From positions 45,604,653 through 45,668,652 of the forward strand of contig NC_088866.1 in NCBI RefSeq assembly GCF_032884065.1: 64,000 bases of DNA, written 5' to 3'. This DNA comes from Artemia franciscana. Lineage: Eukaryota > Arthropoda > Branchiopoda > Anostraca > Artemiidae. The notes beneath the pieces were generated by a model. The model worked only from the letters and a program-made list of their open reading frames with translations, was not told the DNA's origin and did no database searches. Both the position numbers and the translations under genes were made by a program. Positions 25,387-37,299 of this stretch are shown here, piece by piece; position 1 is the first letter of the stretch; each line of letters begins with the position of its first letter.

Positions 25387-26034
25387 GTGTTTAGTGGCTA
25401 TACATATGCCATTCCACTTCGGTCAAAGAGAGGTGGTGAAGTTACTAAAGCTCTTGAAATCATTCTTGAACAGGATTGTTGAAAAAAGATTCAAACGGAT
25501 CAGAGTAGCGAATTTGCTAATCAATATATATAACGAAGGTTCTATTGAAAGACAGTGCAATGCTCTATCATAGTCATAGTCCAAATAAAGGCAGCATTGG
25601 CTAAACGATTGATAAGAACTATTCGACTTTTAATTTCAAGATATTGTACATTGAAAAACACTGCTGCTTTTATTCATGATGGGATAAAATCCTGTGATTT
25701 ATAATCAAGTGAAAAAGAAGAAATTCAATGTTAGTGATACTATTTGAACCAATCAAAATACTAATGCCTTTGAAAAGTGCAGCTAATTATGGTCCACTCA
25801 AATTTTTTAAGGACTTCAGAATCGTAGACACTGCACACATAATGTTTCGTCTACGTAACATGAATGATGGTGAGACTCTTGACGGTTTTATGATTATGAA
25901 TTAGACAAATTTTTAAACCCTGAAATGTATCAGATTGAAAAGATATTAAAGACTCGCACTCACGGGGGCAAGAGAGAGTTCTTGTTCGTTGGCTAGGATA
26001 CAATTCTAATTTGATTCGTGGATATCTGGTGAAG
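25387..26034 (+). pseudogene. Polinton integrase (retroviral-type DDE) remnant with chromodomain
   Basis: A frame at 25387 gives VFSGYTYAIPLRSKRGGEV, the strand containing the first catalytic region of Polinton integrases, where the family has V-D-x-FS-x-Y. After a stop comes a KIQTDQSSEF block with the second Asp. A further block carries the region before the third acidic residue, with ALAKRLIRT where active enzymes have a Glu in place of this Lys. At 25928-26030 YQIEKILKTRTHGGKREFLV followed by RWLGY is a chromodomain, the usual C-terminal module that reads chromatin. Several stops and frame changes make it inactive. Confidence 0.7.
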
Positions 26035-26780
26035 ATGTACACATTGCCCAATGATTTCTTTGTAACATTTGTGTCTAGCATGTTCGGTACCCTCTACAAT
26101 GACTAGAATAAAACAAGCGATTTTTGGAAAAAAAAAATCTCCCCCGTCATATAATTCAACGATGAAAAGTATGAAGTTGTTCTTGTTGATTGTATTCTCA
26201 AAAATACACATGATATCCTGAGAAAAGATTGTACATATTAAATAAACGTTAGACCATTCGATTGGTCACTCCTTGTCAACTATGAATGGATAGAAACACT
26301 TAACTCTACTGAATATCCCTATGTCACACTGAAATACCGAGAAATGTGTAGTATGACTTATTTGTGTCGTAAATCAACAAAAAAATCTTTGCTCGTAAGA
26401 ACGGTGCATTCCAACTTAATTATTCAATGGAACACGGCAAGATTTACATTAGCTCATCCAATGACAATGAAATAATTCATCTCAACAATAATCTGAGAGA
26501 TGTTCTTGGCTTTAAACAGAATATAATCAATGGTGAAAAGGATGGAACTGTCAGTGGGATGGATTGGGCTATTCTCTCAGACTGTACACCCGGCTTCTGC
26601 TCGGAGTGTTGTATATTTCTTTGTGCGTCCTTTGGAGAGTTGGTAGTAGCAATGTCCCCCTACTACGTGTTCTTGAACGAAAAACCACCTATGAACTTGT
26701 TCATCGCTATAATATAAAGCATTTTCATTATGTTTCTGTAAAAACATCGTGTTCAGAATGAATAAAGGCTAAGAAGTGAA
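26035..26780 (+). pseudogene. Polinton structural gene remnant (penton/minor-capsid-like)
   Basis: The start LPNDFFVT resembles the conserved N-terminal FYVTLPSNSS motif of a structural protein encoded between integrase and pX in arthropod Polinton-type elements. YEVVLVDCI near 26170 matches its GxWEVGLxEI segment. Further on, LNNNLRDVLGFKQN (from the frame at 26427) and SNVPLLRVLERK (from the frame at 26564) match the LGF and VPLLRV motifs of the same family. At least two frameshifts and several stops separate these pieces. The family is usually annotated only as hypothetical, so the capsid role is inferred from position and relatives. Confidence 0.5.
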
Positions 26781-26856
26781 TTAAGTGATCCCATAGCAAT
26801 AACAAAAGGTTGGGCTGTGATTACATGTTATTTTTGACTCAATCAACAACAACGAG

Positions 26857-27235
26857 ATGGCTAATAAAAAAAATACATTTTTTCGTCCTGATATTGATTG
26901 CTATGTTACTTCTCTCAGACCACTACGATTGGGTCACGGAATGGACTCTTACAAAGGTCGTACTTCAATGTCGGGTTATGGTCTTGGCCATTGGTTTCCT
27001 GAGCTGTTTCGCTTTGCGCTGCTTGTGTTAAAAATGTGTTGCTCTGGTAACCGCGGATTTTTCATCCTCTACACTACACGATTGAAGGGGCTGGTAAAGA
27101 TTTTAATGAAAGTGTCTCGCAAAATTTCAGGTCCAAATAAATTCAGATATTTATATATCCCTTGGTGAGCGATTGAAATCAAGACAAAGTAGAAAAGGTT
27201 TAAAAAGGTCTAGAAACGCCTCAATCAATTATTAG
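26857..27235 (+). pseudogene. pX-like minor capsid protein remnant of the Polinton-like element
   Basis: The frame opens with FFRPDIDCYVTSLRP, then GHGMDSYKG and GYGLGHWFPELFRFALLVLK. A PDIDxY start followed by glycine-rich GxGLGxxF and a hydrophobic segment is the signature of a small basic structural protein in Polintons and adintoviruses, related to adenovirus pX/pVI-type proteins. A basic tail, KGLKRSRNASINY, ends at a stop at 27233-27235 but lies in another frame, so one frameshift is present. It lies between the penton-like and large capsid-like remnants, the expected order. Confidence 0.55.
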
Positions 27236-27239
27236 TCTC

Positions 27240-28467
27240 TACTCAGGTCAAAAACGAATGGCATCACTCTTGTTAAAGAAGAAAAAGAAACCAAGAAATC
27301 GGAAAGGATTTTTTCATCTTTGAAAAAGTTCAAAGGATTCTGCAATCTTTTCATTGCAGAAATTGTAGATTGATATAAGTGTAAATAATGGTTACTATGA
27401 ATAATTCTACCCGCAATCACCGCTCTCTGAAAAAGTACATTTCAGAATTTATTCCAATGAAGACTATTTCATTGATTTATCATCCACTTGTATTGATTTA
27501 AAAGTTGTGCTGATGAAAAAATCTGAAAATCAAACTCCCATCGCTACTGATTTGTGAGCACTAGCAACAATCTATCAAACTATGCATCTTCATACAATCC
27601 ATGTTGATGACCCTAAATTCCTATAATGAATTGAGAGGTATGGCGATCGGCTATGATTATAGATCGAATGTTGATACTGATGGTAAACTCACTTGGGCGT
27701 TCAGCAAGGAGTATCATTTAGTTAGTAGAATAAATCATGAAGCGTTTAGTATGCCTCAATCGTTGCCTCCTCCTGTTAAAATTGACGTAAAGTTACAACT
27801 CTCTCCGTCAAATCTCATATTGAGAAAACACTTGATACATCACCCGATGCAAATGTCATTATCACTTCCGCAATAATTTATATACGAAAACAATTGGTTA
27901 TGATTTCTGTTGCTTTGGCAACTGAAAAATTAAAAGTCTCTGAAAATAATGTCTAACTGCTCGTTCCTCACAATCACAAATCAGCGATATATTGCCACCT
28001 GTTCAAGTACCTATTCCTACTCTTCATTTATCAGTGATAAAATTCCTTCAAAACTTGCTTTGACCTTCGTGAAAAGTGTCTGTGTCATAGGATCATGGAC
28101 AAAGTATCCACACGAATTTGTAATGTTTGGACTCTCTTGTATGTAAAATAAATGGAATTCCTCTCTACAATTTATCCTTTGATAAATCCTTTAGGACTCT
28201 TTACGAATTGAAAATGTAATCCACGGATGGGGATTCACAACTTTTTGAAAATTGTATAACCGATACGAAGTTCGTAAAAAGTCACGATGTCGTTGTTATG
28301 GACTTGTCTGGTACTCAAGATAAGAGTATTGTGCATACGGGCACTGTACATTTAAAGTTGGCCTTTGCCAAATCGTTGACGGAAAGTTGAGTATTAATCT
28401 CACTAACTCAATTTGAAACCTATTGGGAAACTAGCCCCGACGGTAGTGTTCTATTAGACTTGGCATC
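27240..28467 (+). pseudogene. Large capsid-like structural protein remnant (F54H12.2-like family)
   Basis: Fragments in several frames follow the order of the large structural protein often annotated as uncharacterized F54H12.2-like in arthropod elements. FRIYSNEDYFIDLSS near 27440 matches its xYIDLSNT motif. ITSAIIYIRKQLVMI near 27860 matches the VRKVKVSPS segment. VMDLSGTQDKSI near 28300 with VHLKLAFAKS matches the FDLTPDL and ...LKFA segments near the C-terminus. Numerous stops and frameshifts are present. In relatives this gene sits directly before the protease, as here. The capsid function is inferred from related virus-like elements. Confidence 0.5.
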
Positions 28468-28978
28468 ATGATTACCAATCAAATAATCGATGTATTTAAC
28501 TTGGATCCCCGCCTGTCCAAATACAAATCCTGTTACATACCCTTGGATTCCCATGAACATATTCATAGTGCTAAAATACCATTATCATTGTTAATAGTTA
28601 ACCATCTACTCTACAGACTTGGCCTTGCCTATGCATCTTTCAAACAGCGAAGAATATAGCTTTTTTGATCTTCTTGGCCTACTTTATGGATTCTACACAC
28701 CTCACATCAAAAACTTCCTTGAAAGAAGTGCGAAATCAATTATTCAAAATCGGAAGCGAGTTCAATATTTATCAACCAGAAGCTGTGGTTTTCATGGAAT
28801 ATTATATTTTATTTTTCGATGTCGTGACTACACTTACAATGAATATTTCAATATTTATGGAGACAATTCTCGATTGAATGACTTCATAACAGAAAATATC
28901 CTGTCCCATCTTTGTAATATTGGTTTCAGAGCTCTAATAATAAAATGTTCTAATAATGTTTGTAAATTTGTTTATTAA
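28468..28978 (+). pseudogene. Adenain-type cysteine protease of the Polinton-like element, one frameshift
   Basis: The start is MITNQIIDVFNLDPRLSKYK, typical of these maturation proteases. A frame change near 28610 leads into the remaining two thirds, open to TAA at 28976-28978: MHLSNSEEYSFFDLLGLLYG, then YLSTRSCGFHGILYF. The His in MHLS occupies the catalytic His position, the FFDLLG segment matches the family's FFDSxG, and the Cys of RSCG is the nucleophile position of family C5. In active elements the enzyme cuts capsid precursors. The open C-terminal part is the best preserved reading frame in this element. Confidence 0.65.
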
Positions 28979-29034
28979 TAAAATATATATGTACAAAAAA
29001 GTTTTTTGTCTTTTATCTTTTACATTTCTCCTTT

Positions 29035-29571
29035 TTACATTTCTCCTTCTTTTTCGTCATTTAGGTGGTCGTCGTCGACCGTGATTAGTGGTGGCGGAAC
29101 ATTGGGGTGCAACTTGTACTGATCTTGGTGTGCAGTCTGGGTCACATTGTCCACAATATAATGCAACTCATTTTTATTATATCTCTTTGTGAAGTCAATG
29201 ATACTATTATGATTCATACTGTAAAATCCACATGTTTCTATTTGTCTATTTGAAGTAATGTTACTCATGATATTCTCATATGAAGAATCACTATCTGTAA
29301 CAACCAAATAAAAATCGGTAAGCTTATAATCATATCTACCATTGTCCTCACAACGATGACGTGGATACTATGCTCTTTTGATGTTTTTACAATTGAAACT
29401 TTTTCAGTCATTCCAGGGTAAGTATTATCCCATTGATTGCACTTATCATAGTGACAATTGGAGCACATGTATCCCTTAGGGTGAGTTTCATAAGTCTGTT
29501 CAAGTCAGGAATTAAAATCCTTAATTTGTACAGCCTATCTGTGCAATTTACATAAATTGCATAATCTATGT
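29035..29571 (-). pseudogene. Antisense Polinton gene remnant, 3' part
   Basis: On the minus strand, a block with CNLCKLH and GYMCSNCHYDKCNQWDN (two CxxC pairs, zinc-ribbon-like) leads through TEKVSIVKTSKEHSIHV. After a frameshift near 29350 it continues into YDYKLTDFYLVVTDSDSSYE, ending EKEGEM before a stop at 29035. The function of this gene in Polintons is not known to me. It converges on the protease gene, with about 55 bases between them. The upstream part is cut off by the foldback element at 29572, and the likely continuation resumes at 34444. Confidence 0.4.
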
Positions 29572-32500
29572 TTTTTATGGAACTTTGTATTAACCAAGAG
29601 ACATGTAGCGATCGCAAATTCTGTCGGTCTGTCTGTCGGCCTGTCTGTCTGTCCCGGTTTTGCTACTTCAGGCACTTCCAGGCAAGCTAGGACGATGAAA
29701 TTTGGCATGTGTATCAGGGACCACACCAGATTAAATTAGAAATTGTCGTTTTCCAGATTTGACCATCTGGGGGGAAGGAGTGGGGGCCGGTTAATTCGAA
29801 AAGAATAGAAAAAATGAAGTATTTTTAACTTACGAACGGGTGATGGGATCTTAATGAAAGTTGATGCTTGGAAGGATGTCGTGTCTCAGAGCTCTTTTTT
29901 TAAATCCCGACCAGATCTGGTGACATCGGGGGGACCTAAAATCCTGGAAATCGCTTAGAGTGGAGTGATCGGGATGAAACTTGGTGGGAAAACAAGAAGA
30001 AGTCCTAGATATGTTATTGATATAACCAGAACGGATCTGCTCTGTTTGGGAGAGTTGGGGGGGGGGGGTTATTTTTGAAAAAAATAGAAAAATAAGATAT
30101 GTTAACTTACGAAGGAGTGATCGAATCTTAATGAAATTTGAAGTTTGGAAGGATGTGGTGTCTCAGAGCTCTTATTTTAAATCCCGACTGATCTGTTGAC
30201 ATTGGGGGGAATTGAGGAGGATGATCCTTAAATCTTGGAAAACGCTTAGAGTAGAGGGATCGGGATTAAACTTGGTGGAAAAATTAAGCATAAGTCCTAG
30301 ATACGTGACTGACATAACCGGAATGGATCCGCTCTGTTTGGGGGGGGGGTTAATTCTGAACAAATTAGAAAAATTAGATATCTTTAACTTACGAAGGAGT
30401 GATCAGTTCTTAATGAAATTTGAAGTTTGGAAGGATATCGTGTCTCAGAGCTCTTATTTTAAATTTCACTTGGATCCGGTGACATTGGGGGGAATTGAGG
30501 GGGGAACATAAAATCTTGGAAAACGCTTAGAGTGGAGGGTTTGGGATGAAACTTGGTGGGAAAAATAAGTACAAGTCTTAGATACGTGATTGACATAACC
30601 GGGACGGATCCGCTCTCTTTCGGGGAATGGGCGGAGGGTAAATTCTGAAAAATTACAAAAATTAGGTATTTTTAACTTACGAAGGATTGATCGGATCTTG
30701 ATGAAATTTGATGTTTGGAAGGGTTTCATGTCTCAGAGCTCTTATATTAAATTTCAACCTTATCCGGTGAAGGGGATGTTTGGGGGCGGAACCTAAACTC
30801 TTAGAAAATGCTTAGAATGGAGGGATCGGGATGAAACTTGGTGGGAAAAACAAGCACAAGTTATAGTTACGGGATTGAAATTTTCGGAACGGGTCTGCTC
30901 TCTTTGGGGGAGGTTGATTTAAAAAAATAGAAAAAATGAGGTATTTTTAACTTGCGAAAGAGTGAACGTATCTTAATGAAATTTCATATTTAGAAGGACC
31001 TCGAAACTCATACCTCTTATTTTTTATCCCGACCGGGTCCAGTGTCATTGGGGGGGGGGGACCGAAAATCTTGGAAAACGCTTAAAGCGGAGAGATCGGG
31101 ATGAAACTTGGTGGAAAGAATGAGCACAAGTCCAAGATAGGTGACTGACATAACCGGACCGGATCCGCTCTCTTTGGTGGAGTTTGGGGGGGGGGGAGTA
31201 ATTCTGAAAAATTAGAAAAAAATGAGGTTTTTGTAATTTAAGAACGGGTGATCAGATCTTAATGAAATTTGATATCTAAAAGGATCTTGTGCTTTAAAAC
31301 TCATTTTAAATCCCGACCAGATCCGGTGACATTGAAGGGAGTTGGAGTGGGAAGCCGGAATTCCTGGAAAACGTGAAATCGAGGTATCTTACGAATGGGT
31401 GATCGGATCTCAATGAAACTTGGCATGGAGAAGACTCCCATGTCTCAGATGCTCCATCTTCAATTAGAATTAGATCCGGGGACATAGAGGGTTGGAGGGG
31501 GAAACAGAAATATTGAAAACCGGAAAGCTTGGAAAACGCTTAGAGTGGAGATATTGGGATGAAATTTGATGGCAAGAATAAGCACAAGTTATAGCTACGA
31601 GATTGACATAATTGGTACGGATCCGTTCTCTTTGGGGGGTTGGGGGTTGTTAATTTGGAAAAGTTAGAAAAATTGGGGTATTTTTAATTTAAGAACAGGT
31701 GACCGGATCCTAAGGAAATTTGATATTTAGAAGGAACTCATGTCTCAGAGCTCTTGTGTCCCGACCAGACCTGTTGACATTGGGGGGAGCTGGAGGGGGA
31801 ACCAGAAATTTTGGAAAATGCTTATAAATGTCGTAGATACGTTACTAACGTAACCGGACTGGATCCGCTCTCTTTGGGAGAGTTAAATGGTGGGGTTCAG
31901 TGCTTTTGTGAGTTTGGTGCTTCTGGACGTGCTAGGACGATGAACAATAGGCTTGTCAGGGAGTTGTACAAATTGACTTGATAAAGTCGTTTTCCCCGAT
32001 TCGAACATCTGGGGGACTGAAGGGAGAGGAAAAATTGAGGTATTTTTAACTTGCGTGTGGGTGATCGGATCTTAATGATTTCTTATGCTTAGAAGGACCT
32101 CGTGACTCAGAGCTCTTATTTGAAATCCCGACCGGCGTTAAGCCTCTGATTTTCCTTTTAAAGCAATCTATTGATTCTTAGAATTCTGCTAGAGCTCATA
32201 CCATATGAGCTCTTGGCTCTTCCGACCTCGTTACAAGTGCCATATGAGCTCTTAGCTCTTGTTCGTTTTAGTCATCAACTGTAGTGTAGTTATCACACGA
32301 TGACAAGCTGCCTTTTGTATACAAATATCTTTGTATACAAAGATAATGTACATGTGTAGGACATTTTTTCACTCTAATATTTCTCACACCACCAAATAAC
32401 AAGAGCTAAGAGCTCATATGGCACTTGTGACGAGGTCGGAAGAGCCGAGAGCTCATATGGTACGAGGTTGAAGAGCCAAGAGCTCATTTGGGTACTTGTG

Positions 32501-34444
32501 AGAAGGTCAGAACCTAAAGAATCCTAAAGAACCTAAGGAAATACCTCATTTTTATAATCTTTCAGAATTAACCCTCGCCCCCACTCCCCCAAAGAGAGCG
32601 GATCCGCCCTTCCAACTCCCCCGAATGTCACAGGATCTGGTCGGAATTTGAAATTAGAACTTTATAGCACAAGATCCTTCTAAATATCAAATTTCATTAA
32701 GATCTGGTCACCCTTTCGTAAGTTACAAATACCCTCAATTTTCAAAATTACCTCCCCCCTCCCAATTCCACAAAGAGAGCAGATCCGGTCCAGTTATGTC
32801 AGTCACGTATCTTAGACAGGTTTCTATTCTTCCCATCCAGTTTCATCCTGATCTCACCGCTTTAAGTATTTTCTAAGATTTCCGGTCCCCCCCAACTGCC
32901 CCCCCCCCCCCAATTACGTTTGATCCGGTTGAGATTTAAAATAAGATATCGGAGTTACGAGGTCCTTCTAAATATGAAGTTTCATGAAGATCCGATCACT
33001 CCTTCGTAAGTTAAAAATACGTTATTTTTCTTATTTTTCAGAATTCCCCCCTCCCCCCCCCCCGCAATTGAGCGGATCCGTTCCAATTATGTAATTACGT
33101 ATGCAAGACTTTTGCTTATTTTTCCAACCAAGTTTCATCCCAATCCCTCCAATCTAAGCGTTTCCCATCATTTTAGGTCTCCCCACCCCAAACTTCCCCC
33201 AATGTCACCAGATCCGGTCAGGATTTAAAATAAGAACTTTGAGCCACGATATCCTTCTAAAAATCAAATTTCATGGAGATCCAATCACCCGTTCGTAAGT
33301 TAAAAATACCTCATTTTTTCTAATTTTTCAGAATTACCCCCCCCCCCCCTCAACTACCCAATAGAGAGCGGATCCGTTCCGTTTATGTCAATCATCTATC
33401 TAGGACTCGTGTTCATTTTTCCCACCATGTTTCATCCCGATCCCTCCACTCTAAGTGTTTTCCAAGTTTTAGGTTTCCCCCTCCCAACTCCCCGTCCCCA
33501 TCACCAGATCCGGTCGGGATTTAAAATATGAGCTCTAAGACACGATATCCTTCTAAACATCAAATTTCATTGAGATCCGATCACCCGTTCGTAAGTTGAA
33601 AATACCTCATTTTTCTAATTTTTAAGACTTACCCCCCCCCCCCCCCCAACTACCCCAAAGAGAGCAAATAAGTTCTGATCATGTCAATCATGTATCTAGG
33701 ACTTGCGCTTATTTTTCCCATCAAGTTTCATCCCGATCCCTCTACTCTAAGTGTTTTCCAAGATTTTAGGTTTCCCCCCTCCAACTCCCCCCAATGTCAT
33801 CAGACCCAGTCGGGATTTAAAATAAGAGCTCTGAGACACAATATCATTCCAAACATCAAATTTCATTAAGATCCAATCACCCGCTCATAAGTTAAAAATA
33901 CTTCATTTTTTCTATTTTTCCGAATTAACCGGCCCCTACTCCCCCCCCCAGATGGTCAAATCGGGAAAACGACTATTTCTAATTTAATCTGGTCCGGTCC
34001 CTGATACGCTTGCCAAATTTCATCGTCCTAGCTTACCTGGAAGTGCCTAAAGTAGCAAAACCGGGACTTTAGGTTTTCCCCCTCCAACTCCCCCCAATGT
34101 CATCAGATCCGGTCGGGATTTAAAATAAGAGCTCTAAGACACAATATCATTCCAAACATCAAATTTCATTAAGATCCAAAAACCCGCTGATAAGTTAAAA
34201 ATACTTCATTTTTTCAATTTTTGCGAATTAACCGGGCCCCCACTCCCCCCAGATGGTCAAATCGGGAAAACGACTATTTCTAATTTAATCTGGTCCGGTC
34301 CCTGATACGCTTGCCAAATTTCATCGTCCTAGCTTACCTGGAAGTGCCTAAAGTAGCAAAACCGGGACCGACAGACCGACAGACAGACCGACAGAATTGG
34401 CGACTGCTATATGTCACTTGGTTAATACCAAGTGCCATAAAAAC
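29572..34444. mobile_element. 4.9 kb foldback (long inverted repeat) element
   Basis: The left arm runs from about 29572 to 32275 on the plus strand. The right arm, about 32396-34444, is its reverse complement. Outer ends share TATTAACCAAG and GTCGGTCTGTCTGTC (left) with the complement at 34360-34430. Inner ends share CATATGAGCTCTTAGCTCTTG on both sides of a ~120-base centre. The arms are built of a ~230-base degenerate tandem unit (GATCGGATCTTAATGAAATTTG, TCTCAGAGCTCTTATTTTAAATC, CTTGGTGGGAAAAATAAG, and poly-G tracts). No coding sequence is seen. Part of the right arm is duplicated (about 33900-34080 and 34200-34380). It interrupts an antisense Polinton gene. Confidence 0.8.
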
Positions 34445-34773
34445 GAACTTTTGAACAACAGGAATGTTCTTTTTAATTCTAGAAAGAAAGAGAGAGAGAG
34501 GTGTAATCGAGTAACACTAAAACAATTTATATCTGTTTTGGACAGGATTTGTTTTAAATTGTCGACTGCTCTAACGAAAAAAGCAGAGATTGAAAGATCA
34601 TCATGGAAACTTGAATGAATTTTGGTTGAGTTAAAAAGCAGATGCACTATATCATTTTGTCTCGTTTCAATTACTACGTCAATAAAATGAATAAACGCAT
34701 TTTGCCTACAACGTAAAAGCCTTATACAGTAATCCAAAGTTGGAGAATCATTTTCCGTGATAATGTCAAGCAT
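34444..34773 (-). pseudogene. Antisense Polinton gene remnant, probable 5' part displaced by an insertion
   Basis: A minus-strand open frame starting MLDIITENDSPTLDYCIRLL runs to the edge of the foldback element. Position and strand suggest it is the upstream part of the gene whose 3' part lies at 29035-29571. There is no independent family match, so the connection is inference. Confidence 0.3.
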
Positions 34774-35125
34774 TTTTTCAGAGAATATTTTGCGATTGAT
34801 CGTATAGATATAAATTCTTTTCTAATGTTACAAGATTCCGTAAGATTTTCTGTTTCTCAAGTCCATTCATTTTTGTTCTTGGCACTCCCACTGCCAATTA
34901 TAAACTAAAGTAACAATTACAAGCTTTCTGCTTCTGCACACTCCCACCAGCTATTGGTCTCCCAGGGAGGGAGGAGTAAACGATCAACTAAAATATCTAT
35001 AACAAAAAAATCATTATAAAACTTGTTTTATTGTCAGAAATGTAATAAAAGAGTTATATGCATTTTTACTCTTTTCATTCGGTGAGTCAATCCGTTTTCC
35101 TCAATGTCGCCGCAATTACATTTTG

Positions 35126-35341
35126 TTATCTTGTTATATACATTATATTCACTTTTGCCGCGAAATATGTTTGTTCTTCCGACTTAGATTTACTCAAAGA
35201 TATAACATATTTACCAAACATCTCATACCACTCAAATGTTAGTCGATTATCCTTTTCAATTTCAACTGCTATATTGGGATCTCTTGTTTTCATATGGTGA
35301 CTGTCAACTCCCTCAAGTTGTATTAGTGTAAAACCACTCAT
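35126..35341 (-). CDS. Small antisense open frame near the Polinton right end, unknown function
   Basis: Seventy-one codons on the minus strand begin MSGFTLIQLEGVDSHHMK with a normal ATG and hold a hydrophilic, coding-like composition (FEWYEMFGKYV). The frame runs to the stop at 35126. It lies inside the proposed right end, on the same strand as the other antisense remnants, so it is probably an element gene and may be 3'-truncated. I do not recognise a domain. Confidence 0.4.
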   Translation of the reverse strand: MSGFTLIQLEGVDSHHMKTRDPNIAVEIEKDNRLTFEWYEMFGKYVISLSKSKSEEQTYFAAKVNIMYITR

Positions 35342-35639
35342 TTTTAAAAATATTAAAACGTTTTTCCAACTTGGAACAATGTAAATTAATCAAATGTGTG
35401 TGGAACTGTGCTACTAAGTAACTCACCGTCAAACTTTTATATCAATAACCACTTGATGGGTATCGTGCGCCAGGCTGCTTTTATCCAAAAACCCATTTCA
35501 CCGAGAAAAATGTGAAAATATCTCGGTGGGTCAATAGTTAATGTCAAAATGTTTTCAATAGTTAATGTCAAAATGTTTTGCTGAGATAACGGGGTAATGC
35601 GCTTTGATTCTTGGCGATGTTTAAGAAAGAATATCTGAC

Positions 35640-36128
35640 ATGCATTTCCAGAAATATTACTTATCAGCCAGAAACTGTAGTAACACCATATGTGTCATAG
35701 GAATGATGGGACACCGTGCGCTTGTATTGGTGGATATGTTTCAGAAAGAATAGCTGGCATGCATTTCCATTTGCGGTAACATCGTGTGTGCCGTAGGAAT
35801 GATGGGATACTTTGCGCTTGTATTCGTGGCGGTGTTTCAGAAAGAATATCTGGCTATGGCATCCAAAAAATTCCCTTATCAACCGGAAATTGCGATAATA
35901 CCATGTGTGTCGTAGGAATGACGGAGCACTGTGCGCTAGTATTCTTGGCGATGTTTCACAAAAAAATATCTCCGATGTATTTCCAAAAATTTCCTGTAAA
36001 ACCAGGAATTGCGATAATAGCATGTGTTTTCGAAATGACGGGATATCGGGCACTTAAAGTATCCGGATACCTCTCCTCGTAAAGTAATGGGGGTAGTGGG
36101 TGCTTAAAAGCAGAGATGGGATACTACT
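35640..36128 (+). repeat. Tandem ~100 bp units at the Polinton right end
   Basis: Four to five degenerate units carry GTGTCATAGGAATGATGGGA, a TGCGCTTGTATT segment and TGTTTCAGAAAGAATA. The last units change into the terminal TTAAAG/GATACC modules and end ATACTACT at 36128. Related copies lie at 13660-13830. Confidence 0.75.
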
Positions 36129-36569
36129 TTCGATAAGCCAATCTATGTTTGTTTTGATTTCGTAATTGTTCTTGTTTAAACAGTTTAATTTTTTTTTCAT
36201 TGTTTTCCAAAATAGTTGGCAAACATTCATGCCTTAAGAGCAAACAAAAGCTGGACGACTTGTTTCTCAAGTTTTTTTCTTTCTTGATATGGTTCATAAA
36301 TTTTGAGAGATAGTATGCAATGCACTTGCGTTTGCCAAATATCGCCTCTTAAATTGGTATTGCATAGTAATTCGGTCATTCACTTTCTTTTCACATTTTT
36401 AATTCTTGGCAATCCTTTTATTAAGTAATTAAAGACTTGCTCTTTTCCTTAACGACTTTAGTCACGAAAAGTATTGTAGTTTCATTTCTTGGAGGTGCTG
36501 TACACTTTATATAGGCCTATATATATTTATAGTACTGGGAGTTTGCACTCGGCAGGCATGGATTATTTG

Positions 36570-37240
36570 ATTATTGGTTATTTATTATTATTTGATTTTG
36601 GTTATTTGACTGCTGAAGCAAGTTCGATTTCTAACTGCGATTTCTCTTAAGCTTCAGACTTTTGGTTTTCTTTTTAAAGGTTTTTGAATTGCTGTAATCC
36701 CTTGTCAAAATATATACAAATATTTTTGCAATTCCCTCTTTTTTCCTCTTTAAGCAATTTAATTTCTTTTCATTCTACAGTCTTTACAAAAAGAATTTTG
36801 GATTATTCAAGCAAGTCCGATTTCTAACAGCGATTTCTAATAAGGTTTAATCTATTTCTTAATAATTAAGCGATTTCTTAATAAGGTTAAAAATAATCTT
36901 TTGATTTTAGTTTTTAAGTTTTTTGAATTGGTGTAATCCCTTGTCAAAATATATACAATTATTCTAAAATTGCCATTTTTTGCTCAATAAGCAATTTAAT
37001 GTAAATTTCTCCGTGCCTGAAAATCTTCAGTTTTTCCACATAAGTGTGACAAATGTGACAACGTTATTGCAATACTCTTGTAATCTGGATCAATTTGCTG
37101 ATGCCAGAGTATCCCAGGATACAAATTTTCTCGTAACAGTAGGTACTAGGTCTTTTCAAAGATATTTGATTATTGAAGCAAGTCCGATTTCTGTTTCAGT
37201 TGAATCACCACGATTACGTCCTTGCAAGTTAATCTCTGCC
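36570..37240 (+). repeat. Degenerate ~200 bp direct repeats
   Basis: GAATTGCTGTAATCCCTTGT, AAAATATATACAA and the GAAGCAAGTTCGATTTCTAA segment recur two to three times (around 36615-36760, 36810-36990, 37165). An open frame at 36980-37297 falls partly here and has no recognised family. Confidence 0.55.
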
Positions 37241-37299
37241 GTGGTCCCTTTTCAAGAAAAGACAATGAAAAGGCGAGCCTGTATTAGCCTGGGCTAGTT

